From CANLWN01 sp039815505 (GTDB lineage: Bacteria > Bacteroidota > Bacteroidia > Flavobacteriales > Flavobacteriaceae), in assembly GCA_039815505.1 (NCBI GenBank), contig JBCBZE010000210.1:1-6225 (forward strand): 6,225 nucleotides of DNA. Reading direction: 5' to 3'. A program made the position numbers and the translations under genes. Position 1 is the stretch's first letter, and every line of letters begins with the position of its first letter. Below, piece after piece: positions 1-5,572 of the stretch. A model generated the notes under the pieces. It was not told the DNA's origin. It worked only from the letters and a program-made list of their open reading frames with translations, and made no database searches.

Positions 1-864
1 AAAATAGAGTTCCCGGACGAAACTATGTTCAGAAATAAGGATGTACGGGTGCTCTTTAAACATTTAATATCCTTGGGCTATATTGATTTTAAGGAATGTG
101 TGGACTGTCAAAGGTTTCTTGATAGATCTATCTTTTCACGGGATACGGAAGAAATTATTGATATTTCTTCCAAACAGTGGTACTGGCAGAACCCTTTTAA
201 GGCCAGCAAGAGCGAGTATCAAATTATCTTTGATGTAAAGGAAATCATTGACGAACAGTTCCCAAACCGTTTAACCAATTCCGATATAGTTCATTTGATC
301 AATAAGAACGGTATGCAAGCCCAAGCCTTGGTCCGTGAAAAAGTTGGGCTCTCGATCCATAAGCTCTTAAGTAAGAAAAGATTGGTAGAAAGTAAACGTA
401 AAATTGCCTTTACCGATAAAAGTATTCAAGAAATCTCCTATGAAATGGGGTTTAAGGATGACGCGTATTTTAATAGGATATTTAAAAATGCCACAGGCAA
501 CACTCCAACAGAGTTTAGATCAAACTTTGACTATGAGCATAGAGATACTTTTATTCAAGATATAATTGAACTGGTTCAAGAACATCACAAAGAGCAGCAT
601 TCACTGGCATTCTATGCCGATAAAATGAATCTCTCCGTAAAGACGATTTCCAAAAAAACCAGAGATAAACTACATACTTCTCTAGGGCAATTAATTCGTA
701 ATGAACTTATACATTCTTCCCGGATATTGTTGGCCAAGGACACACCAATTCATGATATCGCCCATCTAATGGGTTTTGAGGAGGCCAATCACTTCTCTAA
801 TTTTTTTAAACACTATACAGGCCACACCCCTACCGAGTTCAAATCAAAAAAGTACAATTCTTAG
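1..864 (+). CDS. AraC-family transcriptional regulator with two tandem DNA-binding domains (5' end outside window)
   Basis: The reading frame is open from base 1 (K-I-E-F-P-D-E-T before the first ATG at 25), so the gene almost certainly starts upstream and this is its C-terminal 287 residues. Counting from the ATG at 25, two AraC-type DNA-binding domains are visible: about residues 82-168, with the signature helix IQEISYEMGF (134-143) and the NTPTEFR ending, and about 190-276, with IHDIAHLMGF (242-251) and HTPTEFK. Each domain carries its own degenerate first helix-turn-helix plus a well conserved second one, so the protein has four such motifs, where a normal AraC protein has two. The roughly 80 residues before the first domain are not recognised; they could be the end of a sensor domain. 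Proteins of this family bind promoter DNA and usually activate nearby genes. The next operon starts 75 bases downstream on the same strand and is a plausible target, by position only. The family call is firm; ligand and targets are unknown. Confidence 0.9.
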   Translation, partial: KIEFPDETMFRNKDVRVLFKHLISLGYIDFKECVDCQRFLDRSIFSRDTEEIIDISSKQWYWQNPFKASKSEYQIIFDVKEIIDEQFPNRLTNSDIVHLINKNGMQAQALVREKVGLSIHKLLSKKRLVESKRKIAFTDKSIQEISYEMGFKDDAYFNRIFKNATGNTPTEFRSNFDYEHRDTFIQDIIELVQEHHKEQHSLAFYADKMNLSVKTISKKTRDKLHTSLGQLIRNELIHSSRILLAKDTPIHDIAHLMGFEEANHFSNFFKHYTGHTPTEFKSKKYNS

Positions 865-900
865 CGCTTTTTTTGTACCACATTTCCACTACCTATCCTT

Positions 901-908
901 CATCTTTG
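901..908 (+). promoter_or_regulatory. Candidate Bacteroidota -7 promoter element
   Basis: CATCTTTG followed by CA matches the Bacteroidota -7 consensus TAnnTTTG at five of its six fixed positions. It lies 31 bases before the ATG at 940, leaving a short A/T-rich leader. The nearest TTG that could act as a -33 element (873-875) is 25 bases upstream, longer than the usual 17-23, so the match is incomplete. If real, it gives the SnoaL-YHS-SPW operon its own promoter, separate from the AraC gene. Confidence 0.42.
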
Positions 909-939
909 CAGTGTAAAAATTCACTATAAATAATAAAAG

Positions 940-1293
940 ATGGATATTAAAAAACAAGTAACAAAAATGGATGCCATAGTGGCCCAAGGCGCTATAGTAG
1001 ATGCTGTAAAAGAATTTTTTGCGGATAACGCCGCTACATCGGACTATGGGGGTGGTGGAACAAAGGGGAAAGCCGAAATGATAGCTAAAATGGAAGGTTT
1101 TGCCGGGGCTATTGCCGCCGTGAACAGTATTACCCACCACCATTCCATTGTCGACGGAAATGTTTCGGCCTCAGAATTTACGTTTGACTTCAACATGAAA
1201 GACGACAGTAAAATTTACTGGCACGAAATCATTCGCCGTGTATGGAATGAAGATGGCAAGGTAATTCAGGAAGCATATTTTAACGCTGCTTAA
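940..1293 (+). CDS. SnoaL-like / NTF2-fold protein
   Basis: A 117-residue soluble protein with the size and pattern of the SnoaL/NTF2-like fold: an amphipathic N-terminal helix region with AVKEFFADNAATSDYGGG (about 23-40), a second helix GKAEMIAKMEGFAGAI, then alternating beta strands ending in HEIIRRVWNEDGKVIQEAYF. The fold forms a cone-shaped pocket used by many unrelated enzymes and binding proteins, so the reaction cannot be named; no signal peptide is visible, so it should be cytoplasmic. The ATG at 940 is preceded by an A-rich tract (aaataataaaag), usual for Bacteroidota. It is the first gene of a three-gene run, with the YHS gene starting 26 bases after its stop. The fold call is reasonably secure; function is unknown. 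Confidence 0.8.
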   Translation: MDIKKQVTKMDAIVAQGAIVDAVKEFFADNAATSDYGGGGTKGKAEMIAKMEGFAGAIAAVNSITHHHSIVDGNVSASEFTFDFNMKDDSKIYWHEIIRRVWNEDGKVIQEAYFNAA

Positions 1294-1319
1294 CATTAAT
1301 TAATTTAAAACACAGTACA

Positions 1320-1790
1320 ATGAAAATTTTAAAAACGTATACAATTATAACAGCTCTTTTATTGGTCTCTTCACTATCCGCTCAGGATAAGATGGGCAAC
1401 AATATAGACAATAGCAATATTGCGCTTAAGGGATACAGTCCCGTATCCTATTTGGATTTGGGTCTGGCCCAAAGAGGAAGTAAGGAATACAAATCCGAGT
1501 ACAAAAAAGTAGTATACTATTTTACCTCTGCAGATCAAAAGACAACTTTTGACAAGAATCCAAATAAGTATTTACCTCAGTATGGTGGTTTCTGTGCTTT
1601 TGGAACATATGCGGGAGCCAAATTTAGGGTAGACCCCAACAAATTTTTGGTAAAAGATGGAAAATACTACTTGTTTCTTAACGACGTGGAATTGGATGCA
1701 AAGCAATTATGGCTGGCAGAAAAAAATCATGAAAAATTAAGGGGTATAGCCAACGAAAATTGGAAAAAGTTAAGCAAAACCCATAACTAA
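1320..1790 (+). CDS. Exported YHS-domain protein
   Basis: A 156-residue protein with a signal peptide: lysines at 2 and 5, a hydrophobic core at about 8-18, and a likely cut near residue 21-22 (SLSAQ before D23). No lipobox cysteine is present, so it should be a soluble periplasmic protein. The mature part follows the YHS-domain pattern: IALKGYSPVSYLDLG (34-48), YYFTSADQKTTFDKNPNKY (66-84), then QYGGFCAFGTYAGAKFRVDP (87-106) with the conserved cysteine at 92, and GKYYLFLNDVELDAKQLWL towards the end. YHS domains are short and often linked to metal binding or metal transport proteins, but the role of the stand-alone exported type is not established. It lies 26 bases after the SnoaL-like gene and 26 before the membrane-protein gene, consistent with one transcript. 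Family call is confident, biochemical role open. Confidence 0.87.
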   Translation: MKILKTYTIITALLLVSSLSAQDKMGNNIDNSNIALKGYSPVSYLDLGLAQRGSKEYKSEYKKVVYYFTSADQKTTFDKNPNKYLPQYGGFCAFGTYAGAKFRVDPNKFLVKDGKYYLFLNDVELDAKQLWLAEKNHEKLRGIANENWKKLSKTHN

Positions 1791-1816
1791 TTTGATGAAT
1801 ATTTAAATTCAAGATC

Positions 1817-2170
1817 ATGAAATTCATAACCAAAAGAATACATGCGTTTTTAGATTACCCTGTTGCTATTGCCCTTATAGCGCTTCCTTTTGTATTGACT
1901 TTAGGGAATTCCAACCCTTTGGCCCTGCAACTTTCAGTGGTTATGGGAATCGCAGCATTTGTTTTAACGTTGTTAACCGATCACCACTTAGGAGCGTTCC
2001 GCGTTATTCCCTATAAATATCACTTAATTGTTGATTTTTTGGTCGCCATAGTATTCCTTATAGCGCCTTTTATTTTTTCATTTGAAGGAATAGAGGCATA
2101 CTATTATTGGGTCAATGGCATAGCCGTTCTCATTGTGGTTGGCCTACATAAGCCCGAAATAGCTGCTTAG
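1817..2170 (+). CDS. Small SPW-repeat-like inner-membrane protein
   Basis: A 117-residue hydrophobic protein with four predicted membrane helices at about 14-30, 36-54, 69-88 and 95-110. It has an internal twofold repeat: H9-x3-D13 followed by VAIALIALPFVLTL matches H69-x3-D73 followed by VAIVFLIAPFIFSF. This layout, together with LLTDHHLGAFRVIPYKYHL between the halves, is what I associate with SPW-repeat proteins of Bacteroidota; here the motif tryptophan is replaced by phenylalanine (LPF, APF). The histidine and aspartate at the start of helices 1 and 3 are the only polar residues likely to sit near the membrane and are candidate functional residues. It is the last gene of the operon, with a hairpin terminator about 50 bases after its stop. 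No transport or enzymatic role can be assigned. Confidence 0.75.
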   Translation: MKFITKRIHAFLDYPVAIALIALPFVLTLGNSNPLALQLSVVMGIAAFVLTLLTDHHLGAFRVIPYKYHLIVDFLVAIVFLIAPFIFSFEGIEAYYYWVNGIAVLIVVGLHKPEIAA

Positions 2171-2217
2171 CACTATTTTGTATGCCAAGTAATTACCAAT
2201 TTTGGTTGGTTATGTTT

Positions 2218-2258
2218 CAGAGCATGTTAACCTTAAGGGTTAATGTGCTTTGGCTTTT
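2218..2258 (+). terminator. Intrinsic terminator of the SnoaL-YHS-SPW operon
   Basis: An inverted repeat pairs AGCA-TG-TTAACC (2221-2232) with GGTTAA-TG-TGCT (2238-2249). The paired arms contain ten Watson-Crick pairs and two G-T wobbles around a five-base centre, and the stem can extend outward to 2218/2252 with one further wobble. A T-rich stretch (ggctttttc) follows. No T tract lies on the other side, so it should act on plus-strand transcripts. It lies 48 bases after the stop of the membrane-protein gene and ends before the ATG of the glycosylase gene. Confidence 0.65.
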
Positions 2259-2282
2259 TCATACATTAGCAAACATAAAGGA

Positions 2283-2864
2283 ATGCATACGTTATTATCC
2301 GAAATAAGAAACTGTACTGTTTGCGAGGCCCATTTGCCTTTGGGTCCCAGGCCCATTGTAGCTGCCCATCCGGAAGCTAAGATTATAATTATTGGTCAGG
2401 CTCCCGGTACCAAGGTCCATGAAACCGGGGTTCCTTGGGACGACCCCAGTGGAAGGCAATTGCGTAAGTGGCTTAATGTATCGGATGAGGTCTTTTATGA
2501 TGAAACCCAAATAGCATTGGTTCCTATGGGGTTTTGTTATCCGGGAAAGGGAAAGTCCGGGGATTTGCCTCCAAGACCGGAATGTGCTCCGCTGTGGCAT
2601 ACATCGCTCTGGGAGTCGATGCCAAAACTAGAATTAATTATTTTGATAGGAACCTACGCCCAAGGTTATTATATGAAGGAGCGTGCCAAAAAGAACCTGA
2701 CAGAAACAGTCAAGGCCTATGAAACGTATCTGCCCTACTATTTTCCACTGCCTCATCCCTCACCTCGGAATCGTTTTTGGTTAACGAGGAATCCTTGGTT
2801 CACCGAACAGGTGGTGCCCCATTTGCAGGATAGGGTTTTAGAGCTTATAGGAACGCAAAAATGA
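2283..2864 (+). CDS. Uracil-DNA glycosylase family protein, predicted [4Fe-4S]
   Basis: A 193-residue protein of the uracil-DNA glycosylase superfamily, which removes damaged bases such as uracil from DNA in base-excision repair. Visible motifs are IIIIGQAPGTKVHETGVPWDD (34-54; motif 1 GQAPG at 38-42), LVPMGFCYPG, and HPSPRN (158-163), the motif 2 loop that inserts into DNA. Four cysteines, C11-x2-C14 and C85-x15-C101, have the spacing of the iron-sulfur cluster in family 4 and 5 glycosylases. Motif 1 differs from the usual family 4 form (GExPG followed by ED), so the exact base removed is uncertain. I chose the ATG at 2283, preceded by AAAGGA; a TTG 11 codons earlier (2250) lies within the terminator hairpin and is unlikely. 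The stop lies 4 bases from the converging adenine deaminase stop. Confidence 0.85.
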   Translation: MHTLLSEIRNCTVCEAHLPLGPRPIVAAHPEAKIIIIGQAPGTKVHETGVPWDDPSGRQLRKWLNVSDEVFYDETQIALVPMGFCYPGKGKSGDLPPRPECAPLWHTSLWESMPKLELIILIGTYAQGYYMKERAKKNLTETVKAYETYLPYYFPLPHPSPRNRFWLTRNPWFTEQVVPHLQDRVLELIGTQK

Positions 2865-2868
2865 CAAG

Positions 2869-4491
2869 TTAAAATTGTAAATCAGCAAACTCAAACTGTT
2901 TCCCACTAAAAAGACCTTTATCGGAAAGCTTTAAATCAGGTATGACCAGTAAGGCCATAAAGGAAAGTGTCATGAAGGGTGCTTTTAAGGTGCTTCCCAA
3001 ACTCTTGGCCATGGCATCTATTTCTTGATAGCGTTTTCCGGTTTCCCAACCATTGGTGTCGCTCATAATTCCGGCAACGGGTAAGGCTAAACTTTTTTCT
3101 TCATCACCATTTACGGCACAAATTCCTCCTTTATTTTCAATAATAAGGTTTACCGCTTTGCACAATTCGGTATCCGAGGTGCCCACGGCAATAACATTAT
3201 GGGAATCATGGGCCACGGAGCTTGCGATAGCGCCCTCTTTAAGGCCAAAGTTTTTAATAAAGGCAATAGCCGGAGGAGCCTGGCGGTATCTATTGACCAC
3301 TGCTATTTTTAGAATATCGTTTTTTATATCGGACATAAGAAATCCATCCTTTGCGATAGCAGATTTATGAATTTCATTTGTAATCAGTTCCCCGTCCAAA
3401 GCCTCTATGGCCCTAATCTTTTTCTTAGATGCCTTAAGCTGAAAATCTTGGATACCAACCGTGGTAATCTCAAAGTTATTGGGCGTATCAAATGGAACGG
3501 CATCTAGAAAAGATTTACCATTTTCTGCCACCAATTCCCCATCGATATAGGTTTGGAGCACCTTAAAACTCCTTAGGTCCTCTACCAGTATAAAGTCGGC
3601 GGCATCCCCCTCACGCAATTGCCCCACCTGCATATTATAGTGTTCTACAGGATTTGAACAGGCAGCCTGTAAGACTTTAAAAACATCTACCCCTTTGGTC
3701 ACCGCCCTGGCGCAAAGCTGATTTATGTGACCTAGAATTAGGTCATCAGGGTGCTTGTCGTCTGAACAGAACATCATATTTTCGTAATGGTCTGGAAGCA
3801 GATCGATCAAGGCCTCGAAATTTTTGGCGGCACTTCCTTCACGGATAATTACTTTCATACCCAAACCCAGTTTTTCCTTTGCCTCTTCATAAGAAAAGCA
3901 TTCATGGTCTGTTGTAATTCCTGCAGAGCTATATGTTTTGGCATCCTCGCCCCGTAATCCGGGGGCATGGCCATCTATAGGCTTATTATAATGTTTGGCC
4001 CAGGCCAATTTATTGTAGACTTCCGGATCCTTATGGAGTACACCCGGGTAATTCATCATTTCGGCCAAATAATAAATATCAGGGGATGCCAATAAGTCTT
4101 TTATGCCTTCGGAATCAATAGTGGCACCTGCTGTTTCAAAATGGGTAGCCGGCACACAGGACGGAGCACCAAAATGAAACTTTAGCGGTACTTTCTTTCC
4201 GTTGTCTACCATAAAATGAACTCCTTCCACACCCAAAACATTGGCTATTTCGTGGGGATCGGAAACTGTGGCCACCGTACCATGGATTACCGCCAAACGC
4301 GCAAATTCCGAAGGGACCAACATAGAGCTTTCAATATGGATATGGGCATCTACAAAACCGGGAAGGATAAAGTTTCTTATAGCGTGTTTTTTTTCTACAA
4401 CGGAATGGATCTTCCCATGCAAAAGGGTAAGTTCCGCAGAGAAAATACGATGGTTGGGAATATCTACATATTGACCTTGTATTTTCCTCAT
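2869..4491 (-). CDS. ade: Adenine deaminase
   Basis: A 540-residue amidohydrolase that converts adenine to hypoxanthine and ammonia in purine salvage, in the cytoplasm. The adenine deaminase series is complete: PGFVDAHIHIESSM (44-57) with metal-binding H50 and H52, DPHEIANVLG (78-87), LAEMMNYPGV (142-151) with E144, DGHAPGL (173-179) with H175, TDHECFS (194-200) with H196, REGSA (217-221) and FCSDDKHPDDL (241-251) with catalytic-site aspartates. The C-terminal domain specific to this family is also present: VAHDSHNVIAVG (426-437) and LPVAGIMSD, ending in FMTLSFMALLVIP. It is shorter than the roughly 580-residue enterobacterial and Bacillus enzymes because the N-terminal beta domain is compact; no motif is lost. 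Its ATG directly follows the stop of the upstream AhpD-like gene (TAA-ATG), implying one transcript and probably coupled translation. Confidence 0.95.
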   Translation of the reverse strand: MRKIQGQYVDIPNHRIFSAELTLLHGKIHSVVEKKHAIRNFILPGFVDAHIHIESSMLVPSEFARLAVIHGTVATVSDPHEIANVLGVEGVHFMVDNGKKVPLKFHFGAPSCVPATHFETAGATIDSEGIKDLLASPDIYYLAEMMNYPGVLHKDPEVYNKLAWAKHYNKPIDGHAPGLRGEDAKTYSSAGITTDHECFSYEEAKEKLGLGMKVIIREGSAAKNFEALIDLLPDHYENMMFCSDDKHPDDLILGHINQLCARAVTKGVDVFKVLQAACSNPVEHYNMQVGQLREGDAADFILVEDLRSFKVLQTYIDGELVAENGKSFLDAVPFDTPNNFEITTVGIQDFQLKASKKKIRAIEALDGELITNEIHKSAIAKDGFLMSDIKNDILKIAVVNRYRQAPPAIAFIKNFGLKEGAIASSVAHDSHNVIAVGTSDTELCKAVNLIIENKGGICAVNGDEEKSLALPVAGIMSDTNGWETGKRYQEIDAMAKSLGSTLKAPFMTLSFMALLVIPDLKLSDKGLFSGKQFEFADLQF

Positions 4492-5082
4492 TTATCGATG
4501 TTTCCCAGTATTCCAGCCGTGTTTGCCCAGATATTGGTCCCCGCTTTCCACGGCACCGTCCTCTATACTGGTCCCCATGGAATCGTTCCAGCGGTTAAGA
4601 TATCCAAAAAGGGAAATAACGCCCAACATTTCCACAATTTCACCCTCGTCCCAATACTGGTACAATCGTTCCTTGATGTCAGCATCCACTGCGTTCGGGA
4701 CTTGGGAAGCTACCAAGGAAAAATCCAATGCGGCCCTTTCCGCCTCTGAAAAAGCTGGATGGGTACGATATTCCCAAATATTATCCAATTGCTCTTGCTC
4801 TGCCCCATAACGCTCTGCGGCTCTTATAGCATGGGCTTGGCAGTAGCGACATCCGGTAGCGTTGCTGCTTACCCAAGCGATCATCCGTTTTAGGGCAGAA
4901 CTTACCCGGCCTTCATTGGCCATAACTGCTTTGTTGAGATTGATGAAAGCTTTGGAAATAGCTGGTCTATGCTGCATGGTAAGCACAGAATTGGGGCAGA
5001 ATCCCAAGGTCTCATTAAAGAACTCGGCCAATTTTTTGGTTTCGGCATCATGGGTAGGGTCTAGGGGTTGTACTAAAGGCAT
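4492..5082 (-). CDS. Carboxymuconolactone decarboxylase / AhpD-like family protein
   Basis: A 196-residue, all-helical, cytoplasmic protein of the carboxymuconolactone decarboxylase family. The key region is ATGCRYCQAHAIRAAERYG (75-93): C78-x2-C81 is the redox cysteine pair of AhpD-type proteins, with H84 three residues after the second cysteine rather than four as in classical AhpD, and the upstream catalytic glutamate position of AhpD is occupied by arginine (R66). Downstream, FSEAERAALDF (111-121), EIVEMLGVISLFGYLNRWND (148-167) and the GWNTGKH ending mark a subfamily of larger, uncharacterised members. A peroxidase-like or thiol-disulfide role is plausible but not shown. I chose the ATG at 5082, because the longer frame starting at 5148 would run into the divergent OsmC gene; the chosen start has an A8 run five bases upstream. 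It is first in a two-gene unit with adenine deaminase. Confidence 0.88.
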   Translation of the reverse strand: MPLVQPLDPTHDAETKKLAEFFNETLGFCPNSVLTMQHRPAISKAFINLNKAVMANEGRVSSALKRMIAWVSSNATGCRYCQAHAIRAAERYGAEQEQLDNIWEYRTHPAFSEAERAALDFSLVASQVPNAVDADIKERLYQYWDEGEIVEMLGVISLFGYLNRWNDSMGTSIEDGAVESGDQYLGKHGWNTGKHR

Positions 5083-5130
5083 AGTGCTTTTTTTTGTTGT
5101 ATTTTTATCCTTTACAAGAAACGAAAAATT
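5083..5130. promoter_or_regulatory. Divergent control region between the AhpD-like and OsmC genes
   Basis: These 48 bases must hold the start signals of both divergent transcripts, unless the promoters extend into the neighbouring genes. It contains an inverted repeat TTGTA-N11-TACAA (5097-5101 and 5113-5117) centred on 5107, almost exactly the middle of the gap, which looks like an operator. A T8 run (5088-5095; A8 on the minus strand) sits just before the minus-strand start. No full TAnnTTTG and TTG promoter pair is visible on either strand; TATCCTTTA (5106-5114) is only a loose -7 candidate for the plus strand. Confidence 0.4.
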
Positions 5131-5559
5131 ATGAGTACTACAAATCATATCACCACCAAATGGTTGGGCAATATGGCCTTTGAAAGTAACAACCCTTCGG
5201 GAATGGACCTACGCATGGATGCGGGCCCTGAAAATGGGGGCGAAGGTAACGGATTACGCCCTAAGGCCCTAATGCTTTCTTCCTTGGCCGGATGTTCTGG
5301 ATTAGATGTGGCGTCACTCATCAAAAAAATGAAATTGGAGGTAGATGATTTTAGCATAGAGACGATAGCCCATCTTACGGACGAGCATCCCAAGTATTAC
5401 GATTCGGTAGTATTGGAATACCATTTTCATGGAAGCAACCTCAAAGAGGACAAACTCCAAAAGGCAATCGATCTGTCCGTTGAAAAGTATTGTGGGGTCA
5501 TGGAAATGTTCAGGAAGTTTGCCAAGCTAGAAATAAAGGCTTTTTTCCATCATTCTTAA
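5131..5559 (+). CDS. OsmC/Ohr-family protein
   Basis: A 142-residue protein of the OsmC/Ohr fold, small cytoplasmic dimers that commonly reduce organic hydroperoxides with two cysteines. Both are present: C55 in SSLAGCSGLDVASLIKKM (50-67), on the central helix, and C121 in VEKYCGVMEMF (117-127). The upstream GLRPKALMLSSLAGCSG stretch is the usual lead-in of the family. The protein lacks the exact motifs that would separate OsmC, Ohr and the YhfA-like branch with confidence, so only the family is assigned; the YhfA-like type, whose substrate is unknown, is the closest fit by eye. The ATG at 5131 follows GAAACGAAAAATT. It diverges from the AhpD-like gene, another thiol-based family, and is followed after 13 bases by recJ, so the two are probably co-transcribed. 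Confidence 0.88.
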   Translation: MSTTNHITTKWLGNMAFESNNPSGMDLRMDAGPENGGEGNGLRPKALMLSSLAGCSGLDVASLIKKMKLEVDDFSIETIAHLTDEHPKYYDSVVLEYHFHGSNLKEDKLQKAIDLSVEKYCGVMEMFRKFAKLEIKAFFHHS

Positions 5560-5572
5560 GCGAAGTTCAAAA

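Noticed and set aside
846..879. Possible terminator at the end of the AraC gene: GTACAA (852-857) and TTGTAC (873-878) with a T run.
   Set aside because: Only six pairs around a 15-base loop, and the T run lies inside the loop rather than after the stem, so it does not have terminator form.
889..1143. Minus-strand open frame of 84 codons opposite the SnoaL-like gene.
   Set aside because: It is antisense to a recognisable gene, covers the likely promoter, and its low-complexity aromatic-rich product matches no family.
2262..2270. TACATTAGC as a -7 promoter element for the glycosylase gene.
   Set aside because: It differs from TAnnTTTG at one position, has no TTG at the right distance upstream and would leave a leader of only a few bases.
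2250..2282. TTG start giving an 11-residue longer glycosylase.
   Set aside because: The codon sits within the terminator hairpin, and the added residues show no family similarity; the ATG at 2283 has an AAAGGA tract before it.
4216..4810. Plus-strand open frames of 177 and 95 codons across the adenine deaminase and AhpD-like genes.
   Set aside because: Both are antisense to strongly conserved protein sequences and have no recognisable domain.
5088..5095. T8 run as a phase-variation tract.
   Set aside because: Eight bases is short, lies outside the coding sequence, and A-rich tracts before start codons are normal in Bacteroidota.
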